A stretch of DNA of 64,000 nucleotides, from NCBI RefSeq assembly GCF_000521785.1, contig NZ_JALZ01000006.1, positions 1-64,000 on the forward strand, given 5' to 3'. This DNA comes from Roseivivax halodurans JCM 10272 (lineage in GTDB: Bacteria; Pseudomonadota; Alphaproteobacteria; Rhodobacterales; Rhodobacteraceae). The notes under the pieces were generated by a model. That model ran no database searches. It saw only the letters and a list, made by a program, of their open reading frames with translations, and was not told the DNA's origin. The translations under genes were made by a program, and so were the position numbers. Shown here one piece after another: positions 54,471 through 64,000 of this stretch; positions within the stretch are counted from its first letter, which is position 1; the number at the start of each line of letters is the position of its first letter.

Positions 54471-56423
54471 ATGCGCCTTTCCTCCGTCGCGATCCTCGCC
54501 GGCACCTTCACGACAGCAGCCGCAGCCTGCGCCGTCGCCGCGGTCTTTTCGGTCCGCATGGTCGAGCAGGGCTCGATCGCCGGCGTCGAGAACCGGCTGA
54601 CGAGCGAGGGAATCGACTGGGCCGGGGTCGATGCGAACGGACTTCAGGTCTTCGTGCACGGCACCGCTCCCTCCGAATCCGAACGCTTCCGCGCCGTCTC
54701 GGCCGCCGGCAAGGTCGTCGACGCCGCCCGCGTCATCGACGAGACGCTGGTCGAGGAGGCCGAGGACATCAAGCCGCCGCGCTTCTCGGTCGAGATCCTG
54801 CGCAACGGCGACGAGGTGCAGCTGATCGGTCTCGTGCCCGCCGATTACGACCGCGAGATCCTGATCAAGACCGTGGCCGGCATCATCGGCGACCCCGAGG
54901 GCGTGTCGGACCTGCTCGAAACGGCTGATTTTCCCGTTCCCGAGGGCTGGGATGCTGCCATGGATCTCGCGACGCAGGCGCTCGAAGACCTGCCCCGCGC
55001 CAAGATCTCCGCCGCGACCGGCGTAGTGTCGGTCCAGGCCATGACGAACAGCGTCGAGGAACGGCGCGAGGTCTCCGCCGCTCTCGAAGGCGCGGCCCCC
55101 GAAGGCATCGCGCTCGCCCTCGACCTGACCGCCCCCCGGCCGGTCATCTCGCCCTTCACTCTGCGCTTCGTCATCGACGATCGGGGCGCCCGCTTCGACA
55201 GTTGCTCGGCCAATACCGAAACCGCCAGGGACGCGATCCTCGCCGCGGCCCAAGAGGCCGGCGCCAAGGGCACTCCCGGCTGCGTCATCGGCCTCGGCGT
55301 TCCCTCGCCTTCCTGGGGCGACGCCGCCTCGGCCGGCATCGCCGCGCTCGCGCGCCTCGGGGGCGGCGAGCTGACGCTCTCGAATGCGGACGTCTCGCTG
55401 ATCGCCGCGCAGGGCACCGCGCCCGACACGTTCGACACGGTTGTCGGCGACCTCGAAGCCGCCCTGTCGGCGCCCTTCGTGCTCGACGCGGTCCTGCCCG
55501 AACCCGAGGATCCCGAGGATGACGGGCCGACGGAGTTCGTCGCGACGCTCGGCACCGAGGGCAAGGTGCAGCTGCGCGGCCGCATGGAATCGGAAATGTC
55601 GCGCACCACCGCCGACAGCTACGCCCGCGCCCGCTTCGGATCCGAGGCGGTTCGCGTCGGCACCCGCATCGACGACGATCTGCCCGACGGCTGGTCCGCC
55701 CGCGTTCTCGCCGGGCTCGAGGCGCTGTCGATGCTCGCCGACGGCGAGGTGCGCGTCACCCCCGAGATCGTCACCGTCGGCGGCCGCACCGGCAATGCCG
55801 AGGCCAATTCCGAGATCACGGCGCTCCTGTCGGAAAAGTTCGGCCCCGACGCCTTCGAGATCGACTTGACCTACGAGGAGAAGCTCGATCCGACGCTCGG
55901 CATCCCGACGCCCGCGGAATGCGTCGATCAGGTCCGCCAGATCATCGGCGCCCGCAAGATCACCTTCGAGCCCGGCTCGGCCACGCTCGACGTCTCCGCC
56001 AAGGAGATCCTCGACGAGGTCGCCGACCTTCTGAAGATCTGCGGCGACATCCCGCTCGAGATCCAGGGCCACACCGACAGCCAGGGCCGCGAGGTGATGA
56101 ACCAGCAGCTGTCACAGCAGCGCGCCGAAGCGGTGCTCGACCAGCTGCGCCAGCGCCGCGTTCTGACCGCCTCCTACGACGCCGAAGGCTACGGCGAGGC
56201 AGAGCCCATCGCCGACAACGACACCGAAGCGGGCCGCGAGGCGAACCGCCGGATCGAGTTCCACCTCATCGAGCCGGAGACGCCCGAAACTCCCGAGGGC
56301 GAGACACCGACGGAAGACATTGAATATCCTGCCCCGACGGGCGAAGAAGCCTTGACGGAGGCCACGGCCACCGACGAGGCTGAAACAAGCGCCGAGGAAG
56401 GGCCGGAGGATGAACAGGACTGA
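54471..56423 (+). CDS. BON/OmpA-domain outer-membrane-associated protein
   Basis: A 650-aa exported protein. An N-terminal signal or membrane segment (VAILAGTFTTAAAACAVAAV) is followed by BON-like regions (for example VNGLQ-type segment DANGLQVFVHGTAPSESERF near residue 58). A C-terminal OmpA peptidoglycan-binding domain spans about residues 500-605 (ITFEPGSATLDVSAKEILDE, IQGHTDSQG, NRRIEFHLIE). An acidic Glu/Thr/Pro tail closes it. No ribosome site is visible before the ATG. The next gene overlaps by 14 nt. Confidence 0.88.
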   Translation: MRLSSVAILAGTFTTAAAACAVAAVFSVRMVEQGSIAGVENRLTSEGIDWAGVDANGLQVFVHGTAPSESERFRAVSAAGKVVDAARVIDETLVEEAEDIKPPRFSVEILRNGDEVQLIGLVPADYDREILIKTVAGIIGDPEGVSDLLETADFPVPEGWDAAMDLATQALEDLPRAKISAATGVVSVQAMTNSVEERREVSAALEGAAPEGIALALDLTAPRPVISPFTLRFVIDDRGARFDSCSANTETARDAILAAAQEAGAKGTPGCVIGLGVPSPSWGDAASAGIAALARLGGGELTLSNADVSLIAAQGTAPDTFDTVVGDLEAALSAPFVLDAVLPEPEDPEDDGPTEFVATLGTEGKVQLRGRMESEMSRTTADSYARARFGSEAVRVGTRIDDDLPDGWSARVLAGLEALSMLADGEVRVTPEIVTVGGRTGNAEANSEITALLSEKFGPDAFEIDLTYEEKLDPTLGIPTPAECVDQVRQIIGARKITFEPGSATLDVSAKEILDEVADLLKICGDIPLEIQGHTDSQGREVMNQQLSQQRAEAVLDQLRQRRVLTASYDAEGYGEAEPIADNDTEAGREANRRIEFHLIEPETPETPEGETPTEDIEYPAPTGEEALTEATATDEAETSAEEGPEDEQD

Positions 56424-56733
56424 GTTCATTTTCACCACAGCGATCATCCTGTTCGTGGCATTCTGCCTCGGCTGGTTCGCCAACTGGCTGGTGCACCGCT
56501 TCACGCGCGTCAGCCAGGCGGACGTGAACGAGCTCGAGCGCATGAGCCAGGAGCTGCACGAGGCCGAGGAGACGCGCGATCAGGCGATCACCTACCTCCA
56601 GCAGCGCGAGGCCGAGCTCACCAACCAACTCGCCCAGACCGAGGCCGAGCTGGCCGCCGCGATGGAGGGTCTGCGCGATGCCCGCCACGAGGCCGAAGAG
56701 ATGCGCTCCCGCGTCGAGCGGATGAGCATCTGA
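56410..56733 (+). CDS. single-pass coiled-coil membrane protein
   Basis: A 107-aa protein with an N-terminal membrane helix (IFTTAIILFVAFCLGWFANW) and a long acidic coiled coil (ELERMSQELHEAEETRDQAI onward to the C-terminus). A ribosome site (GAGGA) lies in the end of the OmpA-like gene, which it overlaps by 14 nt. Co-expression with the envelope protein suggests an envelope or division role; this is inference. Confidence 0.8.
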   Translation: MNRTEFIFTTAIILFVAFCLGWFANWLVHRFTRVSQADVNELERMSQELHEAEETRDQAITYLQQREAELTNQLAQTEAELAAAMEGLRDARHEAEEMRSRVERMSI

Positions 56734-56736
56734 TCC

Positions 56737-57624
56737 TCACGCCTGCGCCGCGGCCCGGGTCTTGGCCTGGGCGCGGCTGATCTGCACCGCCAGGATGCCG
56801 CCCGCGATGACCGCGACGCCGAGAGCGTCGAGCGGGCCCATCTGCTCGCCGAGAAAGAGCGCGGCGATCGCGACCCCGAAGAACGGGTTGAGGAAGTGGA
56901 AGGTCGCCGCCCGCGTCGCGCCGATCTGCCCGACGAGCCAGAACCAGACCAGCGTGGCGAGCAGCCCCGGCACCAGCGTCGTGTAGAGGAACGCCCAGAA
57001 GAGCGGCCAGGACATCGCGACCACATGCTCCTCGAACGCCGCGGGGACCGCGAGCGCGGCCGCTCCGACCAGCATCTGCAGCCCGACGACCATCAGAAGG
57101 TTTCCGCCCGAACTTGCCGTGCGCAGCGCCAGCGTCGCCACCGTCAGGGACATCGCGCCGAGCAGGCAGAGCATCAGCCCGAAGCCGTCGATCCCGCCCG
57201 AGAGCCGCGCGCCCATGATGAGCCCGACGCCGGTGACCCCCGCCACGAGCCCCGCGACGCCCAGCGGCGGAAGCTTCTCGCGGAACACGACCCAGCTTGC
57301 GAAGGCCACCATGAGCGGCATGGTCGAGGCGATGATCGCCGCCAGCGACGCCTGAACCGTCTGCATCGCAACGAAGTTGAGCCCCAGATAGAGCGTGTTC
57401 TGGCAGATCCCGAAGACGATCGTCGCCCGCCATTGCTGGCGCGTCAGCCGCATCGACTGGCCCAGCGCCCTGGCGATGACCACGGCGATCAGTCCCGACA
57501 GCAGGAAGCGCAGCGCCAGTGCCGAGAGCGGCGGCGCCGCGGTGACGATGATCCGTGCGGATGTGAAGGCGGATGACCACATCGCCGCAAAGGCGAGACC
57601 TGCGAGAATGGCGCGAATGTCCAT
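56737..57624 (-). CDS. EamA/DMT family permease
   Basis: A 295-aa drug/metabolite-superfamily transporter with about ten membrane helices and two EamA repeats (AFAAMWSSAFTSARIIV near the N-terminus; LGAMSLTVATLALRT and ATFHFLNPFFGVAIAALFLG in the second half). The substrate is unknown; many relatives export amino acids or metabolites. GGGAG precedes MDIRAILAGL. It is convergent with the coiled-coil gene, with a 3-nt gap. Confidence 0.9.
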   Translation of the reverse strand: MDIRAILAGLAFAAMWSSAFTSARIIVTAAPPLSALALRFLLSGLIAVVIARALGQSMRLTRQQWRATIVFGICQNTLYLGLNFVAMQTVQASLAAIIASTMPLMVAFASWVVFREKLPPLGVAGLVAGVTGVGLIMGARLSGGIDGFGLMLCLLGAMSLTVATLALRTASSGGNLLMVVGLQMLVGAAALAVPAAFEEHVVAMSWPLFWAFLYTTLVPGLLATLVWFWLVGQIGATRAATFHFLNPFFGVAIAALFLGEQMGPLDALGVAVIAGGILAVQISRAQAKTRAAAQA

Positions 57625-57752
57625 GACGGCTCCCGTGACGTTCGGCCGCACGAGACAGCGCTGGCGCGCCGGGGTCAAGCAAGTGACCCGGGAAGGCGCC
57701 CCGAAGGCCACACCGCTCCCCGAAGGCGCGTACCGACACGGCAGCGCCGGCA

Positions 57753-57784
57753 CAAAAAACCCCGCCTGCAACGCGCAGACGGGG
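57753..57784 (-). terminator. intrinsic terminator of ccrM
   Basis: On the minus strand a 10-bp stem CCCCGTCTGC / GCAGGCGGGG (one mismatch) is followed by TTTTTTGTG, 65 nt after the ccrM stop. Confidence 0.85.
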
Positions 57785-57848
57785 CGAGTGGCGCCGCGGG
57801 CCGCGAGGCCGGGCGCTGGCGGTAACCGAATTCTCCTGAAGGCGAGGG

Positions 57849-58994
<1,146 letters not shown>

Positions 58995-59017
58995 CTAATG
59001 CGGTTCGAGACGAGAAT

Positions 59018-59056
59018 GAGTCATTGGTGATTCGCGGTCAATTAGGTTTTTGAATC
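59018..59056 (-). promoter_or_regulatory. cluster of three GANTC methylation sites upstream of ccrM
   Basis: GAGTC (59018-59022), GATTC (59029-59033) and GAATC (59052-59056) fall within 39 bp, 60-98 bp before the ccrM ATG. The third overlaps the rnhB stop codon. This is consistent with feedback by CcrM methylation. Confidence 0.6.
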
Positions 59057-59684
59057 AGGGACTTGGCAAATCTTCTTGATACAAGATGTTGCGCACGGGC
59101 GCAAAGCTCCGTCTATGGTGTGGGGTCACACCGAGATTTTGCAGCGCCGATCTGTGGTTTTTAGACGGGTATCCCATGTTGGTCTCCCAGCCGTAGCCGG
59201 GAAATTGTTGCGCCAAATCCCGCATGAGGGCATCGCGCACCACCTTGGCGAGAATGCTCGCCGCCGCGATCGACACCGAGCGCCCGTCCCCCTTCACGAG
59301 GCAGGTGTTCGGCAGCTCGCAGGTCCGCGGGCAGAGCGGCCCGTCGATGAGCAGATGTGCCGGCACGCGCGGCAGCGCCGCGACCGCCCGCATCATCGCG
59401 ATGTGGCTGGCGCGGAGGATGTTGTGCGCATCGATCTCCTCGACCGAGGCGACGCCGACCCCGCTCTCGCAATGATCGCGGATATGCGCGGCGAGCGCCT
59501 CGCGCCGCTTCGGGCCGAGCGCCTTGGAATCCATCAGCCCCTCGGGCAGCGCCGCGGGATCGAAAAGCACCGCCGCCGCGATGACCGGACCGGCCAGCGG
59601 CCCGCGTCCCACCTCGTCGACCCCGGCCACCGGGGCGTCCCCGCGCGCGATGAGCGCACGCTCGAATGTGTCGTCCGGCTCCAT
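59055..59684 (-). CDS. rnhB: ribonuclease HII
   Basis: A 209-aa endonuclease cleaving RNA in RNA-DNA hybrids and at single ribonucleotides. The active-site Asp-Glu opens GVDEVGRGPLAGPVIAAAVL. Further conserved segments are DSKALGPKRREALA, HLLIDGPLCP (Asp) and SIAAASILAKVVRDALM. The start at MEPDDTFERAL gives the normal length; the ribosome site is weak. The frame stays open upstream but without family similarity. Confidence 0.95.
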   Translation of the reverse strand: MEPDDTFERALIARGDAPVAGVDEVGRGPLAGPVIAAAVLFDPAALPEGLMDSKALGPKRREALAAHIRDHCESGVGVASVEEIDAHNILRASHIAMMRAVAALPRVPAHLLIDGPLCPRTCELPNTCLVKGDGRSVSIAAASILAKVVRDALMRDLAQQFPGYGWETNMGYPSKNHRSALQNLGVTPHHRRSFAPVRNILYQEDLPSP

Positions 59685-59725
59685 GCCGCGCGGGGTAGCG
59701 CAAGACGCAAGGCCGCGCCAGACGC

Positions 59726-60349
<624 letters not shown>

Positions 60350-60524
60350 GTCTGGATCTCCTTGTTCGGAAGCGCGGCGCGCCGTCGCGGCCGCCGCCGG
60401 AATGTCCCGAAAGCCTCACCCTCCCCGCGCCGCCTCGCAATTTCACCCGGGCGCTATGGAATAACGGCCCGCTCGGCGCCGCGCGGTTATTGTCTTTCCG
60501 CCGCCCCGCCGCCACTCTCGCCGC

Positions 60525-60800
60525 ATGTTGAGACCATTGCTCTTCCTGGCGCTCATGGCGCCCGCCACCGCACAGGCGGCCTGCTACGCCGATTACAAGG
60601 CCAAGCAGGACGATCCCCTGCGGCTCCATTACGGCGTCGCCGAGATCGCAGGCGCCTGCAACGCCAACGCCGCCGCGGCCGAACTCCGGCCCCGCCTCGC
60701 CGAGGCCGGCTGGCAGCTTCTGAACATCGTGTCGGTCTTCGACGACAACGGCCTCGAGGAGAGACGGGACAGTGCCGGCCAGAACTTCCTCCGCTACTGA
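60525..60800 (+). CDS. small secreted protein preceding the membrane wHTH regulator
   Basis: A 91-aa protein with signal peptide (LLFLALMAPATAQAACYADY). The mature part has two Cys (CYADY, GACNANA) and a predicted alpha/beta fold including WQLLNIVSVFDDNGLEERRD. Its last 29 nt overlap the next gene, so the products are co-produced. It could be a periplasmic partner of that protein's 48-residue periplasmic loop, but that is inference. Confidence 0.7.
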   Translation: MLRPLLFLALMAPATAQAACYADYKAKQDDPLRLHYGVAEIAGACNANAAAAELRPRLAEAGWQLLNIVSVFDDNGLEERRDSAGQNFLRY

Positions 60801-61476
60801 CGCGCGGCGCTCGGGCACGCGGATCGTCGCCTTCGGCATCGCCGCCATCGTGGCGCTGCTGCTCGGCGCGGGCGCGTGGCTGCTGCTCACCCTGCCCGAC
60901 GCGGGCGCCTTCAACGCGCGGGTCGAGCAGCTCTTCATCGCGAACGACGATCTCACCACGCAGGCCGAGGTCAAGCTTCTCGAGATCCTCGCCCAGTCCG
61001 GCACCGCCTTTTCGGAGACGCTCGCCTCCTACCGGATGACGATCTTCGTGCTGATGGTCTTCGCCACCGCGCTGATGATCGCCGCACTGGTCTTCCTCGT
61101 GATGCTGGTCACGCTCAACCGCCGCATGGCCGAGATCGAGCGCTCGGGCATCGACATCTCCTCACTGATCGTCAGCCGCGAGGAGAACACGGTCTATCTC
61201 AACACGATGGGCTTCAAGCTCACCGAGGCGATGATGGAGACGCTGGCCATCCTCGCCGAGGCCCGGCTCGACGGCGACATGCTCACCGGCGCGCAGATCG
61301 AGGGCATGATCTCGGGCCGCCCGGCCGAGGATTGCGACGAGGCCGCCGGCGCCACCCGCATCAAGCGCCTGCGCGACGGGCTCGGAAACCAGCTCGTCTC
61401 GGAGCTCATCGTCAAGACGATCGCCCGCCGCGGTTACGTGCTCGCGGTCGACAAGGGCGTCATCGAAATGGTGTGA
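60772..61476 (+). CDS. membrane protein with C-terminal OmpR-type winged-helix domain
   Basis: A 234-aa protein. Helix 1 spans about residues 18-40 (IVAFGIAAIVALLLGAGAWL). A periplasmic loop of about 48 residues follows, then helix 2 at about 89-113 (MTIFVLMVFATALMIAALVF). The cytoplasmic part from about 132 looks like an OmpR/PhoB effector domain: a small sheet ending SREENTVYLNTMGFKLTEAM, a helix METLAILAEA, then TRIKRLRDGLGNQL and VKTIARRGYVLAVD, matching the recognition helix and the hairpin 'GRGY' of OmpR-type wHTH. The GTG start overlaps the preceding gene; no later start keeps helix 1. Confidence 0.7.
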   Translation: MPARTSSATDARRSGTRIVAFGIAAIVALLLGAGAWLLLTLPDAGAFNARVEQLFIANDDLTTQAEVKLLEILAQSGTAFSETLASYRMTIFVLMVFATALMIAALVFLVMLVTLNRRMAEIERSGIDISSLIVSREENTVYLNTMGFKLTEAMMETLAILAEARLDGDMLTGAQIEGMISGRPAEDCDEAAGATRIKRLRDGLGNQLVSELIVKTIARRGYVLAVDKGVIEMV

Positions 61477-61513
61477 TCGCGCAAATTTCAGAGAGACTGT
61501 CCCGACGTCAGCG

Positions 61514-61550
61514 GGAACTTGCGCATTTCTATCGGAACAATCGGCGGAAC
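61514..61550 (+). promoter_or_regulatory. three GGAAC repeats upstream of membrane protein/PQQ operon
   Basis: GGAAC occurs at 61514, 61534 and 61546. GGAAC is the -35 element of EcfG general-stress promoters, but no well-placed CGTT -10 was found. The 113-nt gap otherwise holds a TCCCG/CGGGA mini-repeat. Confidence 0.3.
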
Positions 61551-61589
61551 CCGTGATTTTCCTAATGCAGACACATTGGGGAGTCTCAC

Positions 61590-61949
61590 ATGCCTGACCG
61601 CCTGAAACGCCGCTCTCCCCTGGGCTCGGGGCTCATCGTCCTCGCCGGCCTCGCGGGAGCAGCCATCGCGCTTTATCTCTTCCTTACGCCGCTGAGCGGC
61701 GTGACCGGCACGATCGGCGCGCTCATCGTGCTCGCCGCCTCTCTCGCCGTCGCGCTCGGCGGCCTCCTCATGATGGCCACAGGCAGCGCGGTCTGGCGCT
61801 GGCTCACGGTGCTCGGCATCCTCGGCACGGCGCTCGCGGCCTTCTTCCTCCACGGCTGGTGGATCATGCTGGCGATGCTCGTCGCCCTCGTGGGTGTGGT
61901 GCTCGCGGGCATCGGTCCCGTCCGCAAGACCCAAGGAGCCACAGCATGA
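61590..61949 (+). CDS. four-helix membrane protein, possible anchor of the PQQ dehydrogenase
   Basis: A 119-aa protein that is nearly all membrane helix: GLIVLAGLAGAAIALYLFL, IGALIVLAASLAVALGGLLM, WLTVLGILGTALAAFFLHGW and MLAMLVALVGVVLAGIG. Its size and topology resemble the membrane domain fused to the N-terminus of membrane glucose dehydrogenases. It is directly followed, with an ATGA overlap, by a PQQ enzyme lacking its own membrane domain. A separate quinone-interacting anchor is therefore plausible; no sequence motif proves it. Confidence 0.72.
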   Translation: MPDRLKRRSPLGSGLIVLAGLAGAAIALYLFLTPLSGVTGTIGALIVLAASLAVALGGLLMMATGSAVWRWLTVLGILGTALAAFFLHGWWIMLAMLVALVGVVLAGIGPVRKTQGATA

Positions 61950-64000
61950 TCCGCACGACCAGCGTCATCGCCCTCACCGCCGCACTCGGCTTCGCCCCCA
62001 TCGCCCTTCCCGCGCAGGAGGAGCAGCCCGCCCAGGACCTACCGTCGGACACCGGTTCCGGCGACGCGCAGCAGGACGGCGATCAGGCCCCGTCGAGCGA
62101 TGCCACCGAGGATACCGGGATCCAGGACAGCGCGGACGACAACGACACGTCCGGGCAGCCGGACGCCGCCTCGGATGAGGACGACGCGACCACCGACGAG
62201 GCCACCGGCGACGGCGCAGATTCCGGCAGCGCCACGTCCCCGGAGGCGCAAGAGACCAATCCCGACGAGGGCAGCGCGACGGAAACCGGCACGCCCGAGG
62301 CCGACCAAGCCCCGACCGGGACGGCCACCGACGCATCCGAGGGCACGGAGCAGGCACGAGCGCCGCGCACGCCCTCCCCGATCGTTCCCACGGAACCCAC
62401 CTGGACCGGCTTCCACGGCCAGCTCAGCGCGCAGAAATATTCGCCTCTCGACCAGATCAACGCGGACAATGTCGGCGATCTCGAGAAGGTGTGGGACTAC
62501 CATACCGGCGACGTCTCGGACGGCTCGGGCGAGCGCCCCGCCACCGTCTGGTCCGCCACTCCGATCTATGCGAACGGCCTGCTGATCATCGGCACGCCCT
62601 TCTACCGCGTCATCGCCCTCGATCCTGCGACGGGCGAGGAGGTCTGGAGCTTCGACAGCCAGTCGACGCTCGAGGCCCTGACCCAGCCCGCCCTCAAGAA
62701 CCGCGGCGTCTCCTACTGGGAGGCCGAGAACCCGGTCGATGGCGAGGCCTGCCAGAAGATCGTCTATCTCGGCACGATGGACGCGCAGCTCTTCGCCATC
62801 GACGCGGAAGACGGACAGCCCTGCGAAAGCTTCGGCGAGAACGGCGTGCTCAACGTCAACCAGTGGAACGAGACCGAGGACCGCTGGCCCCTCTCGCTCC
62901 TGCAGCCGCCGACCATCGTCGGCGACCACGTCGTCATCGGCTGGGCCGGCAAGGACTGGGAATGGGAAACCGCGCCTCCGGGCACCGTCTTCTCGGTCGA
63001 TCCGCGGACCGGCGAGCTCGAATGGACGGTCGAGCTTCTGCCCGAGGACGTGCGCGAGCGCACCGGCACCGCGAATGTCTGGACGCATATGAGCGCCGAC
63101 GAGGAGCTGGGGCTCGTCTACCTGCCGGTCTCCTCGCCCTCCCCGAACTACTGGGGCGGCAACCGCACCGAGGACATCCCGCTCGCCACCTCGACCACCG
63201 CCGTGGACGTCGAGACGGGCGAGGTCGTCTGGTCCTACCAGTACGTGCATCATGACGTCTGGGATTACGACACCAACGCGGCCCCGACCCTCATGGACAT
63301 CACGGTCGACGGCGAGGAGATCCCGGCTCTCCTGCAATCGACCAAGATGGGCACGCTCTGGGCGCTCAACCGCGAAACCGGCGAGCCGATCTGGCCCGTC
63401 GAGGAGATCGAGGTTCCGACCGACCAGAACATCGAAGGCGAGGAGCTGAGCCCGACCCAGCCGGTGCCCACCGTTCCCGAACCGGTCGTCGATCTCGAGA
63501 ACCGGCCCGAGGCCTGGTGGATCGCCGACCTCTTGTCGCTCGGCAAGTGCAGCCGCATCTTCGACAACGCCCGCTACGAGGGCGTCTTCACCCCGCTCAC
63601 CACCGAAGGCTCCGGCACGCTCGTCTATCCGGCGACCTTCGGCGGCCAGCAATGGGGTGGCGTCGGTTACGATCCCGAGAACCAGATCGCGATCGTGAAC
63701 TCGTCCCGCGCGGTGCAGATGCTCAAGCTCTACGAGCGCGAGGAATACGACGAAGAGGCGGGCGGCTCCGGCAACGAGGTCGGCTTCTACCCGCAGACCG
63801 GATCGCCCTACGGCTTCGAGCTCTACGTGCCGCTCAACTGGCTCGGCATGCCCTGCTGGGAGCCGCCCTACGGCGACATCCGGGCCATCGACATGAAGAC
63901 CGGAGAGACGCTCTGGACCCGCCCCATGGGCGCGTCGCAGAAATACGGCTTCTACATGCCCGAGAGCATGGGCTCGCCCACCATCGGCGGTCCGGCCGTC
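61946..64000 (+). CDS. PQQ-dependent dehydrogenase, glucose/quinate type (3' end cut by window)
   Basis: 685 codons are visible and the frame is open at the window end. Residues 1-24 form a signal peptide (TSVIALTAALGFAPIALPAQ). Residues 25-150 are an acidic Asp/Glu/Ser/Thr/Gly linker. The eight-bladed quinoprotein domain begins near 152: FHGQLSAQKYSPLDQINADN, GTPFYRVIALDPATGEEVW, NYWGGNRTEDIPLATSTTAV and YVHHDVWDYDTNAAPTLMDI match membrane glucose/quinate dehydrogenases. It is expected to oxidise a polyol or sugar in the periplasm and reduce ubiquinone. AAGGAG precedes the ATG, which overlaps the membrane-protein stop. Confidence 0.9.
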   Translation, partial: MIRTTSVIALTAALGFAPIALPAQEEQPAQDLPSDTGSGDAQQDGDQAPSSDATEDTGIQDSADDNDTSGQPDAASDEDDATTDEATGDGADSGSATSPEAQETNPDEGSATETGTPEADQAPTGTATDASEGTEQARAPRTPSPIVPTEPTWTGFHGQLSAQKYSPLDQINADNVGDLEKVWDYHTGDVSDGSGERPATVWSATPIYANGLLIIGTPFYRVIALDPATGEEVWSFDSQSTLEALTQPALKNRGVSYWEAENPVDGEACQKIVYLGTMDAQLFAIDAEDGQPCESFGENGVLNVNQWNETEDRWPLSLLQPPTIVGDHVVIGWAGKDWEWETAPPGTVFSVDPRTGELEWTVELLPEDVRERTGTANVWTHMSADEELGLVYLPVSSPSPNYWGGNRTEDIPLATSTTAVDVETGEVVWSYQYVHHDVWDYDTNAAPTLMDITVDGEEIPALLQSTKMGTLWALNRETGEPIWPVEEIEVPTDQNIEGEELSPTQPVPTVPEPVVDLENRPEAWWIADLLSLGKCSRIFDNARYEGVFTPLTTEGSGTLVYPATFGGQQWGGVGYDPENQIAIVNSSRAVQMLKLYEREEYDEEAGGSGNEVGFYPQTGSPYGFELYVPLNWLGMPCWEPPYGDIRAIDMKTGETLWTRPMGASQKYGFYMPESMGSPTIGGPAV

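Overview
The window is about 64 kb of high-GC chromosome from an alphaproteobacterium. It is almost certainly a member of the Rhodobacteraceae/Roseobacter group. The evidence is a CcrM-type methyltransferase, an H-NS/HvrA-type protein, a LuxI/LuxR pair, the ethylmalonyl-CoA pathway genes ccr, ecm, mch and mcl2, the order sucC-sucD-sucA-sucB-lpdA, and small proteins typical of that family. The content is core chromosome. I saw no rRNA, tRNA, CRISPR array, insertion sequence or prophage. Genes are tightly packed, many joined by ATGA or TGATG overlaps.

Layout. 1-9.4 kb: ispE, a TPR protein, ETF-ubiquinone oxidoreductase, an SDR with an altered active site, greA, a RecD-like helicase and a PPP-type phosphatase. 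9.4-11.1 kb: a quorum-sensing locus (luxI, luxR and a small overlapping ORF) with CtrA-like sites. 11.2-20.4 kb: ccr, an acyltransferase, ecm, an H-NS family gene, deoD, a DUF1989 protein, a type III ornithine decarboxylase and two small genes. 20.5-27.2 kb: sdhCDAB with an embedded lipoprotein gene, then mch-DUF1737-nnrU-mcl2. 27.4-40.8 kb: mdh, sucC-(small gene)-sucD-sucA-sucB, a run of small genes, and lpdA. 40.9-46.7 kb: a DEAD-box helicase with a repetitive basic tail, plsC-ftsX-ftsE, and a zinc-ribbon protein. 46.8-52.1 kb: a thiolase, a STAS/HATPase partner-switch pair, a gamma-glutamyltransferase and gshA. 52.2-59.7 kb: rsmE, ubiA, a BON/OmpA protein, an EamA transporter, ccrM and rnhB. 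59.7-64 kb: secreted or membrane proteins, a membrane protein with a C-terminal OmpR-like DNA-binding domain, a four-helix membrane protein, and a PQQ-dependent dehydrogenase cut by the window end.

How the genes work together. Much of the window is acetyl-CoA metabolism. Ccr, Ecm, mesaconyl-CoA hydratase and malyl-CoA thioesterase belong to the ethylmalonyl-CoA route, and its products feed the Sdh, Mdh, Suc and Lpd enzymes encoded alongside. The sdhC and sucC leaders share an unusual operator: two GTGATCAC-like palindromes exactly 21 bp apart, at nearly the same distance from each start codon. This suggests one unidentified regulator controls both operons. A second theme is CtrA/CcrM cell-cycle control: a perfect TTAA-N7-TTAA box before the luxR unit, a degenerate one before luxI, and three GANTC sites in the 96-bp gap before ccrM.

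The most unusual items are the shared sdh/suc operator, the inverted-topology membrane regulator at 60772-61476, the apparently split PQQ dehydrogenase at 61590-64000, and a dispersed intergenic repeat.
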